In this document: positions 46,690 through 56,394 of the stretch, in pieces | Position numbering within the stretch: the stretch's first letter is position 1 | Layout: each line of letters opens with the position of its first letter | DNA from: Bacteroidota bacterium | Lineage (GTDB): Bacteria; Bacteroidota; Bacteroidia; Cytophagales; Cyclobacteriaceae | DNA: 64,000 bases | Direction of reading: 5' to 3' | Assembly (NCBI GenBank): GCA_947470895.1 | Contig: CANIVF010000013.1 | Location: 1 to 64,000 of the forward strand | The notes under the pieces: generated by a model | The model's database searches: none | Seen by the model: only the letters and a program-made list of their open reading frames with translations | Told to the model about the DNA's origin: nothing | Position numbers and translations under genes: made by a program

Positions 46690-47799
46690 TTACACCTTAA
46701 AGAAAATTCCTTTCCTATAAAGAAACCGGCACAAGTTCCACTCCAGTGCAAAAATGACTAGTGACGTAATGATGGCCGTTAGCGCATGAGGAACGTTGAT
46801 CATTCCCATAAGCCCATTTGTAATGGCTCCGATATAATCATTAAACCACCGGCTGGCTACAATTTCAAAGAAGAGGTAAATGAATAATGAATTCATTCCA
46901 ACGATGACAAAAAAGTTGAGGCGCTTTTTATGGTCCTTGATGTCAATCCACCAATAGAACAGCGCCAGTGCCAGAAGGCACCATCCGCCAGAGGCGAGCG
47001 TAAATGAACTGGTGGCAATTCTTTTGATGATGGGCGTGATGGTTGCATCCATTGCAAACCCGATAATCAATCCGGCAACACCACCGATCACAAGCCATTT
47101 TATCTTTTCCGTTCCTGATCTATCAGAAAGCAGAAGTTTGCCAGCCAAAACCCCCCAAATGGTATGTGCTGCGGTAGGGATACAATTAATCGCAACCCAA
47201 CCACCGCTGTTTATTTTGTTCATTAGCAAAAGATCAACGTAGTTGCCAAAATTGTGTTGATCTGTAAATGGTTGATCAAACCCGGGCACATTTACAAAGC
47301 GATATAAGATTTCTGTGAGGAGTAGTAAACCGAAACTAAAAAGAATCTGATTGGTGTATGACCATCGGAAAATCAAAAAGGCAATTAATGTGGTGACCGA
47401 TAATTGTGTGAGCACATCCCACAACTCGAATGATAGTCCACTCGGACGCACGGCATAATCCAACACACCAAAGAAAAATAACCAACCTGAGCGTCTTAAA
47501 ATTTTTAAAAATGATTCACTCCACTTCATGCCGTTTACTTGCTGGCGATTCAGCGAATAAGCCATAGCGGTGCCGGCCATAAACATGAATCCTGGTTGAA
47601 TGAGATCCCAAAAACGCAATCCGTTCCATTCATGATGAAAGAATTGAATAAATAAAAAATCAAAATTGGAGTCTTTGGTTACTTCAAAGAGGTTATCATA
47701 CAGCCTCGTGCTTTCGAGCATAAGCAAAACCATGATAAGGCCTCGCATGAAATCAAGTGAAAGAAGACGTTGGTTCGCGGATTGATTCATCATAGACAT
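46690..47799 (-). CDS. NagX-like membrane acyltransferase (COG4299/DUF5009)
   Basis: A 369-residue protein with about ten transmembrane helices. The opening RLLSLDFMRGLIMVLLMLE and FWDLIQPGFMFMAGTAMAYSL match the heparan-alpha-glucosaminide N-acetyltransferase-like family called NagX in GlcNAc-utilising bacteria. The family histidine/aspartate region is represented by FDQPFTDQHNFGNYVDLLLM. It faces away from susC across a 213-base gap that holds two LacI-type operators and the DnaA-box palindrome. This is consistent with co-regulation and with an amino-sugar theme alongside the NahK-like kinase. Confidence 0.82.
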   Translation of the reverse strand: MSMMNQSANQRLLSLDFMRGLIMVLLMLESTRLYDNLFEVTKDSNFDFLFIQFFHHEWNGLRFWDLIQPGFMFMAGTAMAYSLNRQQVNGMKWSESFLKILRRSGWLFFFGVLDYAVRPSGLSFELWDVLTQLSVTTLIAFLIFRWSYTNQILFSFGLLLLTEILYRFVNVPGFDQPFTDQHNFGNYVDLLLMNKINSGGWVAINCIPTAAHTIWGVLAGKLLLSDRSGTEKIKWLVIGGVAGLIIGFAMDATITPIIKRIATSSFTLASGGWCLLALALFYWWIDIKDHKKRLNFFVIVGMNSLFIYLFFEIVASRWFNDYIGAITNGLMGMINVPHALTAIITSLVIFALEWNLCRFLYRKGIFFKV

Positions 47800-47874
47800 T
47801 GAATGTATTAAAAGTTCTGTGCTTTCTAAGTTTAATAAAACTCACCTATTAAGATTAATGATAAATGGCAGATG

Positions 47875-47909
47875 ATACAAACGTTTTAATCTTAGTGAAA
47901 CGTTTGCAT
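47875..47909. promoter_or_regulatory. Two candidate LacI-family operators in the NagX-like/susC gap
   Basis: Two AAACGTTT cores lie at 47879-47886 (ACAAACGTTTTA) and 47898-47905 (TGAAACGTTTGCA), centres 19 bases apart. The second matches the consensus half TTTGCA exactly. They lie 76 bases before the NagX-like start on one strand and 108 bases before susC on the other, suiting joint control of both. Confidence 0.7.
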
Positions 47910-47916
47910 TGATTAT

Positions 47917-47943
47917 TGTGGATAAATAAGTGGTTTATCCACA
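47917..47943. repeat. Palindrome of two perfect inverted DnaA boxes
   Basis: TGTGGATAAA (47917-47926), seven bases, TTTATCCACA (47934-47943): a perfect 10-bp inverted repeat. Each arm contains a consensus DnaA box (TTATCCACA or its complement). It is flanked downstream by very AT-rich DNA to about 48000. It could be a DnaA-binding control site for susC or simply an RNA hairpin in the leader. Confidence 0.6.
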
Positions 47944-48012
47944 TCAGCCTACGGGTAATTTAATTAATATTAAAAAATTTCTACCCAAATACTAAACAAA
48001 ATAACTTAAACT

Positions 48013-51000
48013 ATGGTAAAATTTACAAAAAACATTGTGTGCACTTTTCTCTTCTTTTCATTCTCTCTTCTCGCCAATGCGCAGGACAGAGATGTGAAGG
48101 GAAAAGTCACAGACAATGAAACCAAAGAAAACCTTCCTGGGGTTAATATCATCGTGAAAGGAACAACCCAAGGCACAACCACTGATGCCAATGGAGAGTT
48201 TAAACTTTCCGTCTCAGCAAATGCCACGCTGATTTTTAGCTTTATCGGTTACGAAACACAAGAAGCCACAGTGGGTAATCAAACAACCCTAAACATTTCT
48301 CTTGCTTCCGATTACAAAGCATTGGAGGAAGTAGTCGTGGTTGGCTACGGTACACAACGCAAAGTTGACTTAACTGGTGCAGTAGGTTCATTACGTGCTT
48401 CTGATATTGATATCGGCTCAAAGCCCATTACCAGCCCTGATCAGTTATTGGCAGGTCGTGTAGCGGGTGTACAGATTACCAACCGCAGTGGTGATCCGGG
48501 TGCACCGATTGACGTCCGTATCCGTGGTGTAGGAACAGCAGGTGTCAATTCACCGCTATGGGTAATTGACGGTGTACCTATTGTGCAGACAGGAAATATT
48601 ACCGTTAATACTTCTTCCACAACAGAATCAAATCCATTGGCTGGTATTAACCCTTCCGATATTGAATCAATTGATGTGTTAAAAGATGCCTCTGCTGCCG
48701 CAATTTATGGAGCGCGTGCTGCCAATGGTGTTATTATCGTTACTACTAAAAGAGGTAAAGAAGGGAAAGCACAATTGACGTATGATGGATACTTAGGTGC
48801 CGGAACAGCCTGGAAAAAACTGGATGTTTTAAATACAGCTCAATATATTGATATTCAAAATCAACTTGGCCGCAACTTTAGTCAATTTGCAGGGCAACCT
48901 GACGTAAACTGGCAAGATCAGGTATTCAGAACTTCTAAAGTACAAAATCACAACATTGGCATTAATGGTGGAAGCGCCACTGCCAATTATTTTGTCGGTG
49001 TAGGTTACATGGATCAACAAGGTCTGGAATCAGGTCAGAGTTTCAAACGTTACTCACTTAAGGCGAATTCAGATATCAAAGTTGGAAAGCGTATTAAAAT
49101 CGGAGAGTCTATACTATTAAGTTCTTTTGACAGGTCTGTTCAGCCTGAAGAAGCTACTTATGCGGGAGCACGCTCCGCACAGAACCAACCCTTTTTTAAA
49201 GTGTATGACCCTAATGGACCCGGTGGTTACAATGCCGAGACGGTAGCCAATAGAGGTACTGGTGGCAATAGTTCAAACTTTTTGATGCGCACCGATCCTA
49301 ATTTTGTTTATACCACTGTGGCGAGTAACAAGGTTCTGGCTAACGTATATGGTGAACTGGAGATTCTGGATGGACTTAAATACAGAATTTCAGGCGGAGT
49401 TGATTACAATGTGGGTGTTGGCGATTATTTCGCAGGCGATCTTGATTTCAATGGATTTTCTAAATCATCTTTTCTGGTGCAGGAAAGACCCATTGAACGA
49501 ACTACAAACTTTAACCAAACACTTACCTATATAAAGGCATTTGGCAAGCATAATTTCACCTTCCTGGCTGGTCATGAAGAAACTAATTTCCAATATGATA
49601 AACTCAGGGTGCAAGGAAATAGCCTTTTCAACCCGGCTATCAAGTTTGCTTCTACTGGTGTTCAGGTTGGTGCCGCCAATGAAGCTGATCATTGGGCTTT
49701 GCGCGGATATCTGGGCCGAGTAAACTATTCGTACAACGACAAATACTTATTCACATTCAACATAAGAAATGATCTTTCTTCACGATTCTCGAAAGAAAAT
49801 CGCTCTCAAGCCTTCCCTTCATTTTCTGCAGGATGGCGCCTTAGCCAGGAATCATTTTTTCCTAAAAGCGCAATCATTGATGATGTGAAGATCAGAGCAG
49901 GATGGGGCCAAACCGGTAACCAGTTTACAGGTACTAACTTTGCATTCGTGTCCACACTTCAACCCACAATCTTCTATGTAGTGGGTGGTGGATCACAAAC
50001 TGTGGTAAGAGGTCCTGCCTCTATCAATTTCGTTAATCCAGACTTACGTTGGGAAACAAACACCCAGTTTGATATTGGAACCGATATGAGCTTATGGGAT
50101 GGAAAAGTGAATATTACTTTTGATTTCTATAATAAGATTTCAAACGACATTCTTCTTGGAAAGCCACTGCCATATACTTCAGGTTTCTTTCTGCCAACAG
50201 ATGCTAACATTGGTACAATGCTAAACCGTGGTATCGAGTTATCCATCAACTATAATAACAAGTTGGGTAACCTTAAATACAGTGTGGGTGGTAATTTAAC
50301 TACTGTTCACAATGAAGTGCTTGATCTTGGAAACATCAATGAAATAATTTCAGGGGTTGGTGGTGCATCTACGCACCGCACAAGAGTAGGCGATCCTCTT
50401 GGAAGTTTCTATGGATACAAGACCGATGGAATTTATCAGAATCAGGCCGAAGTGGATGCCGCTTTACCAGATGCTAACTCTTCGGGTCCCGCTCCTGGAG
50501 ATATCCGATTTAAAGATGTGAGCGGACCTAATGGAGTTCCGGATGGTAAAATAGATGCGAATGACCGCACTAACTTAGGCAGCGCAATTCCCAAATTTTA
50601 CTATGGAATAAACGGATCAGCATCTTATATGAATTTTGATGTGTCGTTATTATTGCAAGGCGTAAGTGGTCAAAAAGTTTATAACCAAAACCGTGCTGGC
50701 ATGGAAGATCTGAGAGGCGCTCAGAATTTTCTTACATCTACACTGGATCACTGGACTGTTTCAAACCCGAGCAATACTATGCCCCGCGTAACGCAAAGTG
50801 ATGACAATCAAAATAACCGCTATTCAGATCGTTGGATTGAGACCGCAAGCTTTATGCGAATCCGCAATATTCAACTTGCTTATTCTGTACCGGCTGCCAA
50901 ACTTGAAAGTATGACAAAAGGTATGATCAACAGGTTCCGTATTTATGTTGCTGCACAAAACCTATTTACTTTCACGAAGTATACAGGCTTTGATCCGGAA

Positions 51001-51114
51001 GTAACACGCGGTCAGAGTTACCAAAAAGGCGAAACACCATTATCGAATGGTCAGGATGGGGGTAGTTCTCCGCAACCACGAATTATTCAATTCGGATGGC
51101 AAGTAACTTTTTAA
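48013..51114 (+). CDS. SusC/RagA-type TonB-dependent outer-membrane transporter
   Basis: A 1,033-residue receptor that takes up oligomers through the outer membrane using TonB energy. The signal peptide ends SLLANAQ. A carboxypeptidase-regulatory-like domain follows (VKGKVTDNETKENLPGVNIIVKGT, residues about 27-110), then the plug domain with VVVVGYGTQRKVDLTGAVGS and the SusC signature DGVPI, and a 22-strand barrel (about 240-1033) ending in ...FGWQVTF with the terminal aromatic residue. No N-terminal signalling extension, so it is not coupled to an anti-sigma factor. It is followed after 28 bases by its SusD partner. Substrate not known; neighbours suggest an amino-sugar or glycoside. Confidence 0.93.
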   Translation: MVKFTKNIVCTFLFFSFSLLANAQDRDVKGKVTDNETKENLPGVNIIVKGTTQGTTTDANGEFKLSVSANATLIFSFIGYETQEATVGNQTTLNISLASDYKALEEVVVVGYGTQRKVDLTGAVGSLRASDIDIGSKPITSPDQLLAGRVAGVQITNRSGDPGAPIDVRIRGVGTAGVNSPLWVIDGVPIVQTGNITVNTSSTTESNPLAGINPSDIESIDVLKDASAAAIYGARAANGVIIVTTKRGKEGKAQLTYDGYLGAGTAWKKLDVLNTAQYIDIQNQLGRNFSQFAGQPDVNWQDQVFRTSKVQNHNIGINGGSATANYFVGVGYMDQQGLESGQSFKRYSLKANSDIKVGKRIKIGESILLSSFDRSVQPEEATYAGARSAQNQPFFKVYDPNGPGGYNAETVANRGTGGNSSNFLMRTDPNFVYTTVASNKVLANVYGELEILDGLKYRISGGVDYNVGVGDYFAGDLDFNGFSKSSFLVQERPIERTTNFNQTLTYIKAFGKHNFTFLAGHEETNFQYDKLRVQGNSLFNPAIKFASTGVQVGAANEADHWALRGYLGRVNYSYNDKYLFTFNIRNDLSSRFSKENRSQAFPSFSAGWRLSQESFFPKSAIIDDVKIRAGWGQTGNQFTGTNFAFVSTLQPTIFYVVGGGSQTVVRGPASINFVNPDLRWETNTQFDIGTDMSLWDGKVNITFDFYNKISNDILLGKPLPYTSGFFLPTDANIGTMLNRGIELSINYNNKLGNLKYSVGGNLTTVHNEVLDLGNINEIISGVGGASTHRTRVGDPLGSFYGYKTDGIYQNQAEVDAALPDANSSGPAPGDIRFKDVSGPNGVPDGKIDANDRTNLGSAIPKFYYGINGSASYMNFDVSLLLQGVSGQKVYNQNRAGMEDLRGAQNFLTSTLDHWTVSNPSNTMPRVTQSDDNQNNRYSDRWIETASFMRIRNIQLAYSVPAAKLESMTKGMINRFRIYVAAQNLFTFTKYTGFDPEVTRGQSYQKGETPLSNGQDGGSSPQPRIIQFGWQVTF

Positions 51115-51142
51115 TCACTCAACTAATTTAACTAGATAAACT

Positions 51143-52714
51143 ATGAAAAAAATATTAACCATAGGGATTGTCTTACTGATGTTTAACTCATGTAACAATC
51201 TTGACCTGGTACCACTAGATAAACTGCCTGCTGATCAGTATTACAAGACAGCAGCTGAATTTGACGGGGCCATCTTTGCAGCTTATTCATCCATTCAGGA
51301 TTTTTGGGGGACCAGCACTGAAACCATTGGTGAATTTGGTGAATACTGGAAAATCACCGATGCCATTAATGATGATGTTAAGGCCGAGCCGAATTCAGCA
51401 GATCAGGAAACAAAAAATGCTGATAACCTGAATATCCGCTCAACAGACAAACCATTTGCTGCGATTTATACTCAGATTTACGAAGGTATTTATCGTTGCA
51501 ATACGGTATTAGAACATCTCGAAAAAGAAAATGAGCTTACCGCTAATGAGAAAAAACTCTATGAAGGTGAAGCCAAATTCTTGCGTGCGTTCTTTCACTT
51601 TGAAGCTTTAAAACTTTGGGGAACACCCCCATTAGTAGTGGCAACGTTTAAGAGCTTAAATGAACTATCCGTTCCCAATGCTACCAAGGATGCACTATAC
51701 ACGCAGATCTTAGCTGATTTTGGTGTTGCATTCACCAACCTTCCTGCCGCCTGGGATGGAGGAAATACTGGCCGTGCAACAAAATGGGCAGCCAGAGCCT
51801 ATGTAGGAAAAGTGAACGTTTGGAAAAATGATATGGATGCTGCCATCACTGCATTTGAAGATGTAATTACCAACGGGGTAGGCGCAGCCGGAAAGTATGA
51901 ACTTATTGATACTAATAATCCAGCGCAGGATCTTGAAGATGTTTTTGCTTTCGATAACGAAAACAATAAAGAATCCATTTTTGAAGTACAGTTTGGCGGC
52001 CCTCATTCGGACGATAACATCTGGGTGTTTGACGACACACACTCTGAAAGTTTCAAAGCGTCACAAGGCACAGGTCGTTCATGGTTTTGGGATGCCGGAA
52101 ATTTTAATGCATCTGAAGGTGCACCGGGTGGAAAACTCGGATTCTTCACACCTACGCAAGATCTGGTAAGCACTTTTGAATCTGGTGATGCGCGTCTTAA
52201 TGCATCTGTTTATAAAGCTGGAGACACTTATTATGTTTGGAATAGTAGTGTTGTTGAGGTGCCATTTGATCCAGCCTGGTCTTCTACAGGTTATGTGGTG
52301 AAAAAATATGCTGGTAAGCGCAACTCTGTTGGTGGTGATTTTTCAGGTAACAATCAGGGAAACTTTAACAACGAGCGTACCTTCCGTTTTTCAGAATTGA
52401 AATTGCTTTATGCTGAAGCATTGCTTGCAAAAGGAAGAGCAGCAGAAGCAACAACTCAAATCAATGAAATACGCAACCGCGCAGGACTTGCTAACCTTGC
52501 CGGTGTAGCAACCCTCGCTGATTTGAAGCATGAAAAGCGTGTAGAGCTTTGCTTCGAAGCTCATCGTTGGTTTGACATTGTTCGTTGGAATGATGGCCCA
52601 ACCATCTTCGGATCTGATTGGAATACTAAGTTTTCCGTATTTCCTTTCCCTCAAACGGAAATTGACCGCACCAAAGGAACGACTGGCGAAATCAAACAAA
52701 ATACCGGATACTAG
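51143..52714 (+). CDS. SusD/RagB-type outer-membrane nutrient-binding lipoprotein
   Basis: A 523-residue surface lipoprotein that captures the ligand and closes over SusC. The lipobox is LMFNSC with the cysteine near residue 17, followed by NNLDLVPLDKLPADQYY, a typical SusD start. TPR-like helices lie in the N-terminal half (YEGEAKFLRAFFHFEALKLWG, RATKWAARAYVGKVN). The C-terminal motif FSELKLLYAEALL...INEIRNRAGL and RVELCFEAHRWFDIVRW mark the RagB/SusD family. A strong terminator follows, so SusC/SusD form a two-gene unit within the locus. Confidence 0.93.
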   Translation: MKKILTIGIVLLMFNSCNNLDLVPLDKLPADQYYKTAAEFDGAIFAAYSSIQDFWGTSTETIGEFGEYWKITDAINDDVKAEPNSADQETKNADNLNIRSTDKPFAAIYTQIYEGIYRCNTVLEHLEKENELTANEKKLYEGEAKFLRAFFHFEALKLWGTPPLVVATFKSLNELSVPNATKDALYTQILADFGVAFTNLPAAWDGGNTGRATKWAARAYVGKVNVWKNDMDAAITAFEDVITNGVGAAGKYELIDTNNPAQDLEDVFAFDNENNKESIFEVQFGGPHSDDNIWVFDDTHSESFKASQGTGRSWFWDAGNFNASEGAPGGKLGFFTPTQDLVSTFESGDARLNASVYKAGDTYYVWNSSVVEVPFDPAWSSTGYVVKKYAGKRNSVGGDFSGNNQGNFNNERTFRFSELKLLYAEALLAKGRAAEATTQINEIRNRAGLANLAGVATLADLKHEKRVELCFEAHRWFDIVRWNDGPTIFGSDWNTKFSVFPFPQTEIDRTKGTTGEIKQNTGY

Positions 52715-52741
52715 TCTGGTTCTTTTCGTACTTTAATTAAC

Positions 52742-52780
52742 AAGCAGCGAAGGGGCAAAACCTCTTCGCTGTTTTGATTT
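52742..52780 (+). terminator. Rho-independent terminator after susD
   Basis: An up to 14-bp stem formed by 52742-52755 and 52761-52774 (core CAGCGAAG against CTTCGCTG) with a five-base loop, then a T-rich run, 28 bases after the susD stop. Confidence 0.82.
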
Positions 52781-52863
52781 TAATCCGATGATCTTCAGAT
52801 GTTCTGTCTAAAAATAATTCTTTGGTACTAGACGGAAGATTCGTGTAGATTAATGTCTTTATT

Positions 52864-52871
52864 AACTTTGA
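52864..52871 (+). promoter_or_regulatory. -7 promoter element before the ASPIC/UnbV gene pair
   Basis: TAACTTTG matches TAnnTTTG and stands 13 bases before the ATG at 52885, implying a very short leader or a slightly later start. No well-spaced -33 element is seen. With the terminator at 52742 it suggests separate transcription from susCD. Confidence 0.35.
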
Positions 52872-52884
52872 TTTTATTCGTTAC

Positions 52885-55800
52885 ATGATCAACCTTATAC
52901 AAAGGATAAAATATTCTTATATCATAGTACTTGCAGCGCAGGTTTCCTGCACGGATAACTCTGCGCGGATGTATGAAGCATTGTCGCCTGAGCAAACCGG
53001 GATTTCGTTTGCCAATAATCTAGTCTATTCCGACTCACTGAGCGTTTTGGATTTTGAATATCTTTTTAATGGCGGTGGTGTTGCTGTAGGAGATATCGAC
53101 AACGATGGCCTTCAGGATTTATACTTCACAGGCAACATGACATCCGGCAAATTATACCTGAACAAGGGTAATTGGAAATTTGAAGACATTTCCGAAAAAG
53201 CAGGCGTTACCAGTTCAGTTTGGCAGAATGGAGTAACGATGGTGGATATCAATCAGGATGGATTCAAAGATATTTTTGTTGCTGTTGCCGGCACCCGCCA
53301 CACACCAAAAGATAAAAGACGTAATCTGCTCTTTATCAATAATGGCAATAGCACCTTCACAGAATCTGCTTTGCATTACGGCCTGGAGGGAACAGGTCAT
53401 AATATTCAAACAGCATTTTTAGATTATGACAAAGACGGTGACCTCGATGTTTACTTTTTACGAAACGCCTTTGTGGAATACAGTCGCAACCGCGCACGTC
53501 CCAAATCAGTAAAGGGCGAATCGTCAACAACCGATCAATTATATCGCAACAATGGCGACAATACATTTACGAATGTATCCGATCAAGCCGGAATTTTAAT
53601 TGAAGGCTTCGGTCTAGGTGTTCAGGTTTGTGATATCAACGAGGATAGCTGGCCCGACATTTATGTTTCGAATGATTTTATCACGAACGATTTACTATAC
53701 ATCAACAATCAGAACGGAACCTTCTCCAATAAAGCAGGTGAATACTTCAAACACGCTACCTACAACGCTATGGGCAATGATATTGCCGACTTCAACAATG
53801 ATGGATTGGTCGATGTGGTAGAAGTTGACATGCTCCCGCCTGATAATTATCGCTGGAAAGTTACCATCATGGGCAACACCTACGATGAATTTCAGAATAG
53901 CATACACTATGGGTACGAGCCGCAATACATTCGCAATACATTACAACTTAACAATGGCAATAACACATTCAGTGAAATCGGATACTTAGCAGGCATTGAA
54001 GCCACCGACTGGAGTTGGAGTCCACTCCTTGCTGATTACGACAATGATGGACTAAAAGATCTTTTTATCACCAATGGCTATCGACAAGATATCACCAATC
54101 TTGATTTCATAAAATTCAGTGAGCAAACTTCACGCATGGGCACAGCTGAAGCAAATAAGAAAGATCGTCTTGCTATGCTCGCCAAAATCTCGGGGATTAA
54201 AGTTCATAAGTATGCATATCAAAACAATGGCAATCTCACCTTCACCGATCAATCCGAGGCATGGGGATTATCTTCATTCTCCTATTCCAATGGTGCCGCC
54301 TATGCCGACCTTGACAAGGATGGCGATCTTGATCTTGTAACCAACAATATTGATGAATCCGCTTCGGTATTTAGAAATTCAAAAAACAATGGTAAGGACT
54401 CAGTAAATTTTTTACGGATTGGCTTTATCGGCCCATCATTGAACCGCGAAGGTCTTGGAGCTAAAGTCTATCTTCGAAACAAAGGCAAATTACAATACCA
54501 ATACTTCACTCCCTTCCGGGGATTTCTTTCATCCATGGAGCCCTATCTTCATTTCGGATTAGGTAGTAACTCCATAATCGATTCACTCGAAATCATCTGG
54601 CCAGACGGAAATGCACAACTCATTCAACAGGTAAAAAGTAATCAGATAATCATGTTGAAGTATACCGATGCCAAGCCTCAGATTGAAGCAAATAAAATTA
54701 CATTAACTCCTCTTTTCACAGAAGTAACTGAGACCTCAGAAATCAATTATGTTCACACTGAAAATGATTTTGTTGATTTTAAAGTGCAGCCCATTTTGCC
54801 ACACATGCATTCAAAAAACGGTCCGGGCATAGCCGTGAGTGATGTGAATGGAGATGGTCTTGAAGATTTCTATGTTGGTGGCGCGCTCGGTCAAGAAGGT
54901 TATTTGATTCTTCAAAAGCAAAATGGAAAATTCAAAAAAAGTATTTCTATAAAAACAGATACCCTTGCGGATGAAATGGGAATGTTGTTCTTCGATGCTG
55001 ATCAGGATGGAGACAATGATCTCTATAAAGTTACAGGAGGCACAGAAGAACCAAAAGAATCAGTCGCATACGCTGATCATCTCTACATCAATGATGGAAA
55101 AGGAAATTTCACTGAAGCCATTAACGCTCTTCCTGAAATTCATCAAAGTGGGTCTTGTGTAATTGCGTCTGATTATGATCATGATGGAGACCTCGATCTT
55201 TTTATTGGAGGAAGAATTATTCCTGGAGAATATCCGATGCCCGCCAACAGCTATCTATTACGAAATGACTCCAAAGGAAAAGCGGTTCAGTTTACCGATG
55301 TTACCAAAGAGATAAGTCCTGGTTTACTCAATCTAGGATTAGTCACTTCTGGATTGTGGACCGATGTAGATGATGATGGATGGATGGACCTTTTAATCGT
55401 GGGTGAGTTTATGCCCATCACTTATTTCAGAAATAAAGAAGGGTCAGGCTTTGAAAAAAAAGAAAGCCCATTATTAGCACATAGCACCGGATGGTGGAAT
55501 AGTTTAACGGCAGGTGATTTCGATCGCGATGGAGACATGGACTACCTCGCGGGCAATCTCGGTTTAAACTCCCGTTATAAGGGCACCATTAAAGAACCAC
55601 TTTGTATAAACGCTAATGATTATGATAAAAATGGATCGATTGATCCCGTGATGAGCTTGTATATCAATGGTGAAAAACAAATAGCTCATTCTTGGGATGA
55701 TTTAGTGAGGCAGATGAATCCTATACGTGCGCGCTTCAGAACCTATGATCCGTATGCGAAAGCAACCTTCGAAAAATCGTTCTTACCGGAAGAAATCGGA

Positions 55801-56394
55801 GCCTCTTATCAGGTCTGTGTGGAGTGGTTTGAAACCAGCTACATCGAAAATCAAGGCAAGGGAAATTTTTTAATTAAACCATTACCCATTCAACTTCAAT
55901 TCTCCCCCACATACGGTGTGGTTGTAAATGATTACAATCACGATGGCAATCTTGATGCATTGCTCGTGGGCAATTCATACGCGACAGAAGTTTCTACGGG
56001 AAGATATGACGCATCGATTGGATCATATTTGCGTGGCGATGGTAAAGGGAATTTCACTACCACTTCGGTCACTTCCTCTGGCTTTATGATCGATCAGGAT
56101 GCGAAAGGTTTATCATCCTTGATTGCTGGTGATGGAAGAGAACTTATTCTGGCAGGAATCAACAATGGAAAATTAAAAGTCCATAGCACGAATACCTCCG
56201 CAAAATATCTTTCCCCCAAAGCAAATGACGCTTACGCGATTGTCAAACTTAAAACAGGAGTAACCTATAAGCATGAGTTCTATTATGGATCAAGCTATCT
56301 ATCCAATAGCAGCCGGAAATTTCCATTGACCAGTGAAATAGTCGAAATTACTGTGCATAGTTTTTCTGGTGAGAAGCGGATAGAAAAACCATGA
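52885..56394 (+). CDS. FG-GAP/VCBS-repeat lipoprotein with ASPIC/UnbV domain (first of pair)
   Basis: A 1,169-residue exported protein. The N-terminal signal ends VLAAQVSC (lipobox-like, Cys near 22). Many FG-GAP/VCBS blades with calcium-type loops run from about 65 to 490, such as DIDNDGLQDLYF, DINQDGFKDIFV, DYDKDGDLDVYF and DYDNDGLKDLFI. An ASPIC/UnbV domain lies near 505-590 (LRNKGKLQYQYFTPFRGF, YLHFGLG, WPDGNAQLI). A second set of blades spans about 640-1110, and LPHMHSKNGPGIAVSDVNGDGLEDFY marks its start. Such CRTAC1-type proteins often accompany SusC/SusD pairs in Bacteroidota, but their role is unknown. The stop overlaps the next gene by ATGA. Confidence 0.88.
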   Translation: MINLIQRIKYSYIIVLAAQVSCTDNSARMYEALSPEQTGISFANNLVYSDSLSVLDFEYLFNGGGVAVGDIDNDGLQDLYFTGNMTSGKLYLNKGNWKFEDISEKAGVTSSVWQNGVTMVDINQDGFKDIFVAVAGTRHTPKDKRRNLLFINNGNSTFTESALHYGLEGTGHNIQTAFLDYDKDGDLDVYFLRNAFVEYSRNRARPKSVKGESSTTDQLYRNNGDNTFTNVSDQAGILIEGFGLGVQVCDINEDSWPDIYVSNDFITNDLLYINNQNGTFSNKAGEYFKHATYNAMGNDIADFNNDGLVDVVEVDMLPPDNYRWKVTIMGNTYDEFQNSIHYGYEPQYIRNTLQLNNGNNTFSEIGYLAGIEATDWSWSPLLADYDNDGLKDLFITNGYRQDITNLDFIKFSEQTSRMGTAEANKKDRLAMLAKISGIKVHKYAYQNNGNLTFTDQSEAWGLSSFSYSNGAAYADLDKDGDLDLVTNNIDESASVFRNSKNNGKDSVNFLRIGFIGPSLNREGLGAKVYLRNKGKLQYQYFTPFRGFLSSMEPYLHFGLGSNSIIDSLEIIWPDGNAQLIQQVKSNQIIMLKYTDAKPQIEANKITLTPLFTEVTETSEINYVHTENDFVDFKVQPILPHMHSKNGPGIAVSDVNGDGLEDFYVGGALGQEGYLILQKQNGKFKKSISIKTDTLADEMGMLFFDADQDGDNDLYKVTGGTEEPKESVAYADHLYINDGKGNFTEAINALPEIHQSGSCVIASDYDHDGDLDLFIGGRIIPGEYPMPANSYLLRNDSKGKAVQFTDVTKEISPGLLNLGLVTSGLWTDVDDDGWMDLLIVGEFMPITYFRNKEGSGFEKKESPLLAHSTGWWNSLTAGDFDRDGDMDYLAGNLGLNSRYKGTIKEPLCINANDYDKNGSIDPVMSLYINGEKQIAHSWDDLVRQMNPIRARFRTYDPYAKATFEKSFLPEEIGASYQVCVEWFETSYIENQGKGNFLIKPLPIQLQFSPTYGVVVNDYNHDGNLDALLVGNSYATEVSTGRYDASIGSYLRGDGKGNFTTTSVTSSGFMIDQDAKGLSSLIAGDGRELILAGINNGKLKVHSTNTSAKYLSPKANDAYAIVKLKTGVTYKHEFYYGSSYLSNSSRKFPLTSEIVEITVHSFSGEKRIEKP

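Noticed and set aside
47917-48005. Chromosomal replication origin at the DnaA-box pair
   Set aside because: Only two boxes, no dnaA, dnaN, parAB or rpmH nearby, and genes on both sides belong to a nutrient-uptake locus.
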